Assembly: GCA_945643635.1 (NCBI GenBank)
Contig: CALZFC010000007.1
Span: 1,494,501-1,558,500, forward strand
Direction of reading: 5' to 3'
Origin: Allodiplogaster sudhausi
Lineage: Eukaryota > Nematoda > Chromadorea > Rhabditida > Diplogasteridae
Length of the DNA stretch: 64,000 nt
A program made the position numbers and the translations under genes. The stretch's first letter is position 1. Each line of letters opens with the position of its first letter. Under the pieces are notes generated by a model. The model did no database searches. It worked only from the letters and a program-made list of their open reading frames with translations, and was not told the DNA's origin. This document shows, piece after piece, positions 26,881 through 38,262 of the stretch.

Positions 26881-29800
26881 ATATCTGTATCGATTTCAGG
26901 ACCATGATTCTTATCGTTCCTTCCGATCCTCCTCCCTGAGCGTGGTCCTCTCCCTGACAGTCCAATCAGAGGGTGGACGTCCCCCTCATGTGCTTCTCTA
27001 TGCCAACACCCTTAGATGCATCGAACAACTTGTCGTCAGTAATTTTAAGCCTTTTCTATTTTCTCGTTCATACTCGCACGCTGATTCTCTGCAGAAGACG
27101 ATAACAATGACAAATCGAAACGTGAAGAGAGGCCGTCGGTTCGGAGTCGTCGGTTCTCCGAAGAAACAACTCAGCAAGCATTTCAGGTCAGTGTATTTTA
27201 ATTTGTAAGTGTTTGAAATACATTTATTTTGTATACTTCGCATAACATGAGGTATTTTGGAGGAACGTCCACATTTCGGTCGACTTCCCTAAGTTTGTGA
27301 TCTCGTATTGGATGTCTCACTCCTCTCCCACTGGCCTGCGACTTACATGCGAGAGAATGGAGTTGCTCTCTTCTCTTCTCCAATCCGTTTCTCCGCCAGT
27401 CAACTCAGATGTCAATTTGCTTCTCTCTCATTCTTAGCTTGGACAGCTGAAGGACTTCTGTTTTTCAGGGAATCCGCAGGCGGAAAGTCTACCAATGGTG
27501 CATGGAACACATTTCAGTAACATTCGGCGGGACTCAGGTAAGGTGTCTCATTTTACGATGAATTCAGGGACCAAAAAAAGAGTGAAGCATAATTGGTGTT
27601 TGAATGCGAGCCCTCTCAGAGATGAGCAGGCGCGGAGCGGTAGCGACGCGGTTGGATGGGTTATGAAAGAGTGGTAGGGGGATAGGTCTTCATTCTACGC
27701 TGAAGTGTCCGTAAGAGGTGGTCTGGTGTTAAGCCACCTCGGGGTTGTGGTTTTCTACTGGCGTCGTTTTTGTCTTTTTGTGGAAGAGGAAGTGCTTCGA
27801 TGTTATTTATCTTCGGCCACCGACTTCTCCGTTCGAGGGACAGCTGATGCTGCTCGGCTAAGGCTGCAATAAATGTGGCCACATTTGCGAAGTTTGCCCA
27901 GTGGCGCGCAAAGGATCCCAGGTTCCCTTTAGAAGGGAGGCGCTTTTAGCCCCCGAAAGTATAGGAGTTCTGGTCGCATAGAAGGTTTCTCGTGTATTAT
28001 GAAAGTTTCTCTTGTCATGTGCTTTTTGCAGGAAAGTAGTCTGCAGAAGGGAGAACTGGATGTTTGGCAAGGTATTCGCCAGAGGTGCCCAGAGGCGATC
28101 AAAGAGTCGCGGACAAGTCCAGAAGGGTTTCTCGGTGGTCACGACCGGTAGATACTAAGAACTTGATCATCCAGGCAGCCGGGTCCTATCAGATTTAAGG
28201 TTATGGTCGTCTTTTGTGTTGCAATGGGTAAGCACAATGGATATTGATGTTTTCCTCAAGTGTACGTTGGAGTTATATGGTTAGGTTATGATATGTTGGA
28301 GTTAGAGTAAGGTTAGGTTGTGACTTTGTTTTGCAGAAAGTTTACATTCCAGTCTCCAATGAGAGAGGTACGAGGAAGCGGGACAGACTCCCTGCTGGAG
28401 TGAGTATCAAGGCCTGTCAGTCGAGCAGAGGCAGTGGCTGAGCCTGGCTTTGGAAGCTGCCGTGGCACAAGGAGAGTTAAGCGCACAGGCGCTGCCGGCG
28501 GAGCCCGGCTTAGAGCGTGCACTGGCACCTCGAAGGTTGAGCGCACAGGCGCTGCCGGCGGAGCCCGGCTTAGAGCGTGCACTGGCACCTCGAAGGTTGA
28601 ACGCACAGGCGCTGTCGGAGGATCCCGGCTTGGAAGGTGCCCTGGCACCGCGAAGATTGAGTGCGCAGGCGCTGTCGGAGGATCCCGGAATTGCAGGACA
28701 ACGGATCAGAAGCGTGTAGGATCTAGTCCCTCCTTTTATAGTCCCAGTATGGGGATTTGTGTTCCATATGGTGTGCCGTGTTAGGTTTGTGGTGACGTGT
28801 TACCGGTAAAGCGGTGACACCTGTTTTCAGAGGATGTTCGGGCATCGCTTATGGGCATATTTGTTACGGGAATAGACAAGCCTACTGTTTGCGGTCTTAG
28901 TTCACAGCCTTATTATTTTACGAATTTTCCGTATATTTCACACCAGTTGGGGTTTGTTACTTTATGTTGCAGTGAGGTCAGGGACAAGTCTTTTAGACGG
29001 TCATAGTTTACAGCCTTACTATTTTACGTGTGTTTAGAATATTTCAAACCCATTGGGGTTTGTGACTTTGTGCTGCAGAGAGGTCAGGTTTCAGTCTCCA
29101 AAAGAAGAGCCAAGATGGCGCTGGCCAGGCTTCCCGCCGGGGAGTGAACCTTAAGGCCTAATAGTCTAGTTGTGGCAGCCCTGGTTGTTCATGACAAGTG
29201 TGTACGAGTTGCTGGCCGAGCCCGGCTTTAGGAGGTGCTGTGGTACCAAGAGATTTAAGTGCCCAAGAGTGACTTGGCGGGTGCACTGACATCGCGAGCG
29301 TTGAACGCGTAGACGTTGCCGGCCGAGCCCGGAATTGCATGGTTACAGGGATAGAAGTGAGTAGGGCCTTGCCCCGGTCATTATGGCCTTCAGGTTCCGC
29401 AACATTAGGATGTGTGGTATGGCTAAGTGTTTGCTTGAGTTTGACAGATTTACCGAACCATTATCGTCTGCAGCCTTTCCCTTTTATGTGTACCAACTCG
29501 GGAAAAAAGCGAGCAGTTGCTACGCACTACAAGAGCAACGACTTAGCAGGGTGTTTAGCAGTTTAACCCTTACACTCTGTAACTTCTCCTGCGCGCATTC
29601 TCAACTGCTACGATGCTCATTAGGTGTGTAGCTGCTGCTAAATGAATGCAACTCGAGGTTACGCCGGTGCAACTTCTGAATTGCTAAGTTGGAGCTAAGT
29701 TGGATACTGTAGCCGCCGAGTGTCACAACACCGGAAATACGTACTGTCAAAATTGCACCGAAATTTATCTTTCTGTTCTCCATCTGTTGTTTGTCACATA

Positions 29801-32800
29801 TTATGTAACATTAAGTGTTTTACTGGTTAGTAATCAAGGAAACATAATAACATCAAAATTACATAGTCAACACCTATAAACTTCACAAGAAACACAAGCA
29901 GGGAAGGATATGTTATTGCAGTTAAAGCTTGAATGGAGATTGATTTAAAGATTGTATCAAAGTTTAAGCTTACAATGCGACATATTGATTAAGAGGTCAA
30001 GCAAACGAGATAGCAATGATATGTAGAATGCAATGACAACTCGTTTCTAAAACATACACGTACGGAAAGGTCCGTCGTTTAAAAAAAAGAATCAAATAAT
30101 CTGTACTAGAATATTTCGCTTTAAATAGTCTAATTAAATACTTACTATTCTTTCTAAACTGTAAATAGACTCATGAGTCTAAGGCGAAGAAAGCAGATTT
30201 AGTACAACCTTATCTTCACGAGTTTGAAGCACTATTGGTTGTAATGACAGCCATAAAGCTGCGTATGCTGCTCTTTCGTCTCGTACTCGCGGCCAGCTGG
30301 ATCATCTCGGACTTCGAACACTTCTTCATCTGCATACACTCGAGTTCTCTGGCTGCATCACGAGCATTCCGACTAAAAGAAACTTCTATTTCATTCCACA
30401 CGAAAAATTTAGACTTCCTACGAACTGAAGATGCATAGTAGGCTATAGAAGTCACGTTAAAGGATTTTACCCACCATTTATTATACCAGATCGTCATGAT
30501 GACTCCGTCAATGTAACTCTCGATGTCACAGATGGGTGGATCAGTAGTCGGCGTGCGAGATTCGAGTCGAGTTGCAGTCATGATCACTTCTAAATAAAAA
30601 TTCACTAAATTACATGATAGTTATACTCTAATGCAACAAATATGTAAAAGATAACAAATGGGCTTACTCCTAACGCATGCAACAACTTCCGGTGAGAGAT
30701 GAAGATAGTGGCGCGCCGGACGTTCAGTTGCGGAATAGAGCGGAAGGAACTCCTTTCCACCAACAATCTGAGTTGTAAACAAGTGTAGAGGAATAATTCA
30801 TTGAGATATTTAATTCAAGACCTGGATTAACACGTAGTTGGCGAAATGTCTGGTATGATAGATGAGTGCGTTGGTAGACTTCGATGAAATATAAGTCGAA
30901 GAAATCGACACAATGTCAACGGGATGAGCAGCACCGTCCGGAGCGGGAATGTTCACAATTAGAGGATCAGCTGACCAACTTCGAACCAAGTCAACATCGA
31001 AAATCAATGCCATTGAAGAGATCTATAATCGGAAATGAAATAAGTTTACATTAAAAAAGCTGGATATTTCAATGAACCTGATTGTGCTGAATGTTAGTCT
31101 TCCGAGGCTTAATTCGTCTGGAATGTTCGCGATTGTTCTACAAGAATATTTACAATGAGTCCCAATTGTTTCTCACAGCAGAATAAAGTTTTAAATAAAT
31201 GGGCTAACGTATTCGGAGATTGCGAAGAGAGCCTCATTCAACGGCATTTGAGAGAGCTTTCCGGAGTCAAGTGGAAGCTGAACTCGGGTAGCAGCGAAGA
31301 GACGGGCCTGAATGCATTTACAACTTACATCTATCCTTTGTCATAAAGTTTTTGAGTTAGTTATGAAGAATTTTTATACTGACACGCCCTTCGATTGTAG
31401 CCTCGGTCGTGATAGGAATGACACCGTTGAAGAATTTTTTAACAATCAGACTAGGATCAAGCGTGCGACTCAAGGGCTAAACTTAGAAGGGAACGTAATA
31501 CATCCAACTTGACAACCGCTCAACCAACTCAACTGACCATAGGCATATCTGCAGGCATATCGGCTGGCGAATTATTCTCACTTGAAATTTGAGAAGAGAG
31601 AATTTGGCTTGTGGGTGCGATGACTTTGGCGTTCTGAGTGCACAATGCGGTCAGCTTTCTCTTTCGATTGGCGTAAAATTGCTGCTGCCATCTCCCACCG
31701 CCGCCTAGCCCCGACATCGAAATTTAAACATTTAGTAGCTACAATAGGGTGTATCTTGAACGGTAATTTTGAGGAATTATACCTCAATGAGGAAAATGCA
31801 CATTGGGTGGTAAGCTGTTGAGTTAATTGTTTTATCGCAGGAAGTTTTTAGGCGATACATTTGCGTAGCAATACATTACGATAACATCAAGCAAAAACAT
31901 TGGACATTAAAATATCTATGCATCTAATTATGGTTAGATCGGTTAGCAAACATTACGATATATTCATGAGAAAAGGAATAATGCATTATATGAACGGCAG
32001 GTCCTTGAATAACAGAGAATGGTGAAATACGAATTCTATCCTCAAATGCTCCAGCAAGGACAGGATAATCAAAGGCGAGACTTGCAAAAGAGTCAAGCAG
32101 CGGCTTCAATTCATTATCACCCAAGGCAATCACTGATTGCTTGATACGCTCGTAAGGATTTAGATTTGCGGAGAACTGAAAAAACGCTGCCCAAACGGAG
32201 CCTGCATTCCTAACAAAATAGATGATTCTGCCAGCAAAGAATGATCTTCCATCCTCACTGAGAACGACCACGCTATTATCAGCCGTACCAGCACTAAACA
32301 ACAGCTAATGAATTATCGCAGAATGATTTGATGGAAAACCTGTGATAAGACGCGTATCTCCCGCATGTCAAAAAGACCTCGGAAGACGGTGGGATAGAGG
32401 ACCGCTCCCTATCCGTCAGTGAAAATAGCGCTGCAGATTTGTGACAGACTTGACGAGGAACTAATCCCAAAGAAGCGGCGTAGGCAGTGAGTGGACTGTT
32501 CACCGTGACTATCGAATCTCCACCAACGCGCTTGACAATCTCACCATGAAGCAGCTTGAGACTGACAAAGCTTAAATATTAAAATAAATTAATACAGGGT
32601 GCTGGCAGTACAAATGTTGTAACCGCGTCATCATTGCTTCTCCCACTCCTGGTGTCACCTCAGACTTCAGCGATTTTTGAATTTCGTGATATGTAGCCTC
32701 GTAAAGTGCTGTAGATATATCTGTGATGCAGCCAACATCACTAAGTAGGTACGCCATGTGAAAGGACCAAGTCTGGTAAATTAAAAGATATTCAGATAAA

Positions 32801-35800
32801 ATGAAAAGCGCGACCTGTACCAAAGAAGAATTCTAACGTGAACTTTGGAGGAGCTTAGAAGCTGGGGCGCGTATTTTTTCACTATTAAGCCGAAAGCTGC
32901 ACACTGTTGCTCAACCTTGTGCTTGAAATTCAACTCTTCATAGTATCGTGAATGTTGTAAGATCATTGAAGAGCAAAGCATGGCAAATAAGCTCTCCACC
33001 ATAACATCTTGTAAAAGTCCCTCCAAAGCGGATACGAGGCCAATCAACATCATTACCTAGGCATGGCAATTCAATTACAAATTTAGATTACGATGCATAC
33101 TAACAAAATCTTTCTGACGGCCAAATGCATTTGAGAGTGAGATCGGAAGAGGGCCAAATGAAGAGGGAACATGTGTGCTCGCCAAGAGTTCAAAGATTTG
33201 ATTCTTATTAGTCACAGCCCATCCAGTCTTCACCTTGGAATTCCGCGCAAAAAGAAATGGGAATGCTTCTGAACAGGGTGATTGAACAATTCTGCTAAAG
33301 GTTACATTTCCAACCTCGCAGCAAGAGCGAAGAAACCCCTTCCGAAATCAAGTGAAGAAAATCTGGTGGACTATCATAGATGGCACGCATATTACTTAGC
33401 AGTGAGCCTCCTTTGAATCCATATCGGCAATTCAAAGCATCTTGTAGAGTAAGAGCGCCACGGCGAGAGGCGCGACGTACTGCATAAGAGACATGTTCAA
33501 TGAATTCCCATTTGAAAAAATTAAAAACTAAAGTAGGATTAAACTGAACACGGTGTCCCCGGGGCAAACAGTTTGACGCGTGTGGAGCTATCCAAACAAT
33601 AGTAGCATCCGTAAGCGCTGCCAACTCCAGAAAAGTTGTAAAGACTTCGGCGTGCCTAATGCATTAAAAAGTCAGTTTCCGCGAGTTCCTTATTACTTTC
33701 TAACCGGGTCATCAGCTATCACATCCACAATTTCCGCATCAATCATTTGTTCAGTAAGATTCGTTAACTGAGACTCGATGTGAGCTAGCATTCGTTCAAA
33801 TATCAAACGGTGGGGCTTTGCCTTTCCCAGGTACAAGCTAGCAACAATGACGTTGCGAACTTTTGCACGATCGCAACGTAGTAAGTCTAGCACAGACAGA
33901 GTGAGTGCCCACACGTGCATCCTAAAACAACTAACTAAGCAAAATTCTAATGTATGTGCAAAATTGATACCGGGTGTGCCCCTTAAGGGAAACTCCATCG
34001 TAAGATGCCATTAGTGAGATAGGTAAAATCCCACTAGACTAGAATCGCGTCCACCGATGAGTTACAATTGCATCTAAAATTCATTAATAACGATCCAACT
34101 TGGCATGCTATAACATTCTATCCTTGAACGAACTGTTCGCTGACCTCTCTTCTGCGCAATTTCCGCAAACTGCTACCATCATAATTGAGCGTCGGATGTA
34201 GTCCTTGACTTCTAGAAAACCCTTCTTCGTCCGTTCGCCATTCACAATGAAGTATCGCTCAGCAGCTGAAATGAGAAAGAACATTAAAACGCAAACATTC
34301 TGCAGAAATGAATAGAATAAGTAACTTTTGCCTGACAATCCTTCATCAAAAATGAAGGATGTAGCTAGCAGTTCATCATCAGTTAAAGATCCGACAATGC
34401 CGCTAATGTTATCTAAGCATTTGTTGTTACTTTTCCCGATTCTTAGCCTTGGAAATATACATTTTAAAAAAACACACCAGAGAGGTCAATAGATGGAGGC
34501 ATCACCGGAAATACTTGCAGATCATCAAATTCTTAAAAGTAAGTAAATGTCGTTTAAAGTATCCAAAATTAAATCACCAACCGTTAGCCGCGCCTCGCGA
34601 TAATTCGTCTTCGCTCGACGTACAGCCGTCTTCGCTTTCATGAGGAGTCAGACAATCGCGATCGTTTGTTGCAGATCCTGCAAAAAGTAAAGTTACCCGA
34701 AAGTGAAGACATCGTCGAACATATAAAATGGATAACCTGAAGCAGTATCCTCCATCCGATTCTTCTTCTTGGAGGACCATTGTAAAAATGGTTTGACATT
34801 TCGAGGGTTAACGAAAGAATCCCTGCAAAAATAAGTGTCATTCTACTTGACAAACGATGAAGTAACACTAACATAATTAATCCAGCTGCCGAAGAATTAA
34901 TCTTCTCGCTAACAGAAGAAAATCACTGGAATTAGCATTTTAGCTTTGAGAACTCAACAAATATTAAAAATAAATTCATACCGTTTTAGAACGGGTCGCA
35001 GCCACAACGCACCATCAAGCAAATGCTCCCTCTTAAACGACAAACGACATATTTCTCTGAAACACTTCGTAAACTGTTGATAAAATAACACATCATATAA
35101 GAACGGCAAACACGCATCATCTAAGAATGAGGCCTGAACATGGTTTTGAGGCTACTCTTCAGGCGAAAAAAGACAGTTGATTTCAATTATCTTTAATGCT
35201 TATCGTTGCAGGAATTTTCGAAATTTAAAATTTTAGCAGTTCATTATGCAATGCTATGCAACAGCTTCGCAGTCCAGAAGCAGTAGACTTTAGCAGTTGA
35301 ACCCTTACACTCTGTAACTGCTAATGCATTTTGTCACTGCTAACGGACAACTTTACGCATTTTTAACTGCGTAGCAACTGCGCGCTTTTTTCCCGAGAAA
35401 GTTGTGCATGTCCTGATGGGAAATTTACGATTTGCCGGGGTGAGATGAGTGTGACTTAAGTCTAGGCTGCATTTTGCATTTTTTTCTGCGCAAAGATGGT
35501 TGTGCCAGGTTATTGATTTGTAGCTGGGCCAAGTTTCAGACTCCAGAAGAAGAGGTGAAAAGAATCTGGCTAGATTTCAGAGATTGCGGAAGAAGAAAGC
35601 CGCATAGTTCGAGCTTAGTTGACAAACAGAGCTCAGCCGGGCGTGTGCCATGGCACTACACGGGTGGACTTCACAGAAACGGCCGACTGGGGCAGGCGCA
35701 GGTTCAGAAGGGAGCGGGGCGTTCCGCCAGTTTTTCATTTCGCATGAGACGTTAATCTCATGATAGGGGCGATAACGTTGAGGCATTAAGTAGTCCCGGC

Positions 35801-38135
35801 TCTCTCGGTGGTTATGACAAGCAAAGAAGAGTGGTCCTGGCACGAGTTCAGGGATGTATTTTTATGTTGTTCGTTATGGGTTTTTAGGCTTTATCCGGTT
35901 TGGCCGAGAAAGGCGCATGGGCGATGTCGGGCGAACTCAGCCATAAAGGTGTACCTGCACCGGGGAAGGCAAGCACTCGGGCGCAGACGTTAGCGTCTTG
36001 GCACCGCGGAGAGGTTATTGACAGGGGCCGCCGGGAGTGTAAGGTCGATGTCGGTTCAGACAGCAGGGAGTTTATTTTAAAGGAACGGAGCACTTTTGCT
36101 GAAGCAAATCAATCAGGTAGTCGGTGTTATTTTCCAGGGGGAGGTACGGAAGGCAACGATGCCGATGCATGCTGGCAAGGGAGAGACATGGAGGCCTATC
36201 TCTCTTCCCTGGTTGGTACCAACAACCTGCTTGTTTCCCCTGGGTTCTGGCAACGGCGTTGCATTTCAAAGTGACCGTGTCTCAGGGCTTTTTAAAGTGT
36301 GTCCCCTGGGCTGTAAGCTTACAAGTCTAAGGCAGCTTTGGTGGAAAGCGATTTTAGGAGTGGGCTTTCTGTTACCTTGGGCCGAATGAGGTTTGGCGGT
36401 CTTTTGTTTCGCAGTCTCGAAAGGAGGTAGTTTCATGGGTCGCCTCTACTTTGAAGTTGGGTTTCTTGTTCCCAAGACAAGGATAGCCGTTTTGGCAGCG
36501 ACGTGAAGGTAGCTCGCGGACGAACATTCAGGAGGCAGATTGACGGGCATTAAGGTTGTTCCAGGAAGCAGCTCTTTCCTTGGCAGCGACCCCGTGACGA
36601 TAGGTGACAGGCACCTAAAGATGTCCCAGGGTGGCGTCTCATCAGTGGAGTCACAGAGGGAGGAAGTGTTGTGTCCATCAACACCCATTGCTGCATCAAG
36701 GGAGCTCTCTCATTTTGATCTGCTCCATAGGAATACACTGGTAGCGCAGTATTGTCTTTGTATCATTCGTTTGGAATAGCATTTTATGCCTTCCGAGCAG
36801 TTACAGGCTATCCAGGCTAGTTTATTTTCGGTCCAATAGCATCTTGCTTTGACAGCGTAGCGCTCGTTTCATATTGGAGGGCTTTTAGCTCCATGGCTGT
36901 ACGTATTACGGACAGTATTGTTTTGGCATGCCTCACTGCAGCAGGCTATTTGTGTCTAGCTTTAAGTATCTCCAAGGACGTTCATGTTTAAACCTCTATT
37001 TATGTCATACATATAGATGTATGTATCACCGTCTCTTGGTAGCTTTGCCGTCCATGGTTATGATGACTCGTGTGTTCTCATATCATGCATATGACGAGGA
37101 CGATTTATCATTTCATTGCCGCAGCTGCTAAACAGTAGTGTGCCTTATTTGTTTTAAAAGTACAGTTATTTAGTTTTATTGACAAACATGTCATAGCAAG
37201 AATTGTATGTCTTGTGTATGGCCACAGTAGCATTATATTAATGCGTTCTGCAATGTGTGATGTGTACATACTGTTGTACAGGTTGCTTTTAAGTAGGCAG
37301 TGTGCCTTGTTTTGTTTCTGCAAGAGCGTATGTACGGACACGGACAATAAAAGCGTATTCTCCAACTGTTCGTAGTGCGAATCTCTGAGAGGGAAGGGGT
37401 TCAAACAGAGATTATGGAGGGCGACGGAAGGAGCGAAGCGACCTGTAGGAGCTTCCAAAATTGGTGTTTGAATGCGAGCCCTCTCAGAGATGAGCAGGCG
37501 CGGAGCGGTAGCGACGCGGTTGGATGGGTTATGAAAGAGTGGTAGGGGGATAGGTCTTCATTCTACGCTGAAGTGTCCGTAAGAGGTGGTCTGGTAATCG
37601 AGGTGCACGTCTTCGGAGAGGAACGCGGAGTGGGCGGAGCCACAAGCGACGAGTCTCCGCCCCTTCTCTCTTTCTCTCGCCTCGTACACACGAGTGAGCC
37701 GAGTGGCGTGAACCGGTCAAGAGGCGGGGCGGCCGCTGATTGGCCGACGAAGAAACTCGCAGTGCATGGACTTAGGGCGTGCTGGACGGCCGAGCAGAGA
37801 GACGCTTGTCTGCTCATGGCAGAGGAGGCCAGAAGGGCGCAGCTACTGCGATCTGTTCTTGCACTCCATGCAACCACTCTGCAGGTATGGAGAGAGAGAA
37901 AAGAGAGGAGAGAGAAGCGAGAGAAAGAGAGAGGAATGAGAGTATAGAGCGAGGGTTCTTGTTAGCATGGCTACGAAGAGAAACAGAAGAAACAGACGGG
38001 TCATCACTCACGGGAGGCACTCGCTCGTGAGAAGGAGAAGGCCACTGCGGAAGATGATCAGCATCCTCATGCTGACACATTGCTGGATAGACTCATTATG
38101 GAGGCAGACACCAAGAAGGTAGTGTTTTCTCTTTC

Positions 38136-38174
<39 letters not shown>

Positions 38175-38204
38175 CTGTCTCTCACTTTCTTCTTCTCCCC
38201 CTCC

Positions 38205-38262
<58 letters not shown>

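Larger units (their letters stand above)
29497..35397 (-). mobile_element. Nested DNA transposon with 30-bp terminal inverted repeats and a Tnp2-like transposase
   Basis: Left end 29497-29526 (CTCGGGAAAAAAGCGAGCAG then TTGCTACGCA) matches the reverse complement of the right end 35368-35397 at 29 of 30 positions; the only mismatch is GCGAGC versus GCGCGC. A sub-terminal motif is also shared (see separate entry). The 5.9-kb body carries two minus-strand genes, one transposase-like. No clear target-site duplication is visible: flanks are ...ACCAA and AAAGT..., so at most AA. The ends do not begin with CACTA, so a classical EnSpm assignment is not supported. It is inserted into the repeat modules of the outer element, so it arrived later or moved together with it. 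Confidence 0.75.
27591..37595. mobile_element. Outer insertion of about 10 kb in a BLTP2 intron, bounded by 137-bp direct repeats
   Basis: The intron 27538-37602 is about 10 kb, while its neighbours are mostly 50-350 bp. The insertion runs from one 137-bp direct repeat to the other. Excluding the nested element at 29497-35397, the outer body is about 4 kb (27728-29496 and 35398-37458) and I find no reverse transcriptase, integrase or other protein in it. It consists of diverged repeat modules and a 60-bp minisatellite. An AATAAA (37345-37350) lies about 110 bp before the right repeat, and the stretch just before that repeat is purine-rich. It resembles a non-autonomous LTR-like element, but ends, primer site and polypurine tract are not convincing. 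A duplication or assembly join is the main alternative. Confidence 0.65.

Noticed and set aside
28442..28700. CRISPR-like array
   Set aside because: Repeats are contiguous 60-bp units without spacers, in a eukaryotic intron.
28434..28784. Repetitive Ala/Pro/Gly ORFs as a real protein
   Set aside because: They are produced by a 60-bp satellite open in several frames, with no start context, splice signals or family similarity.
27728..29496. Reverse transcriptase, integrase or other retroelement protein in the outer insertion
   Set aside because: All six frames contain only short ORFs without recognisable motifs.
37580..37602. Splice acceptor at GTAAGAG inside the right 137-bp repeat
   Set aside because: It puts the following exon out of phase; the acceptor TAATCGAG just outside the repeat is in phase with 'TFGGTQ'.
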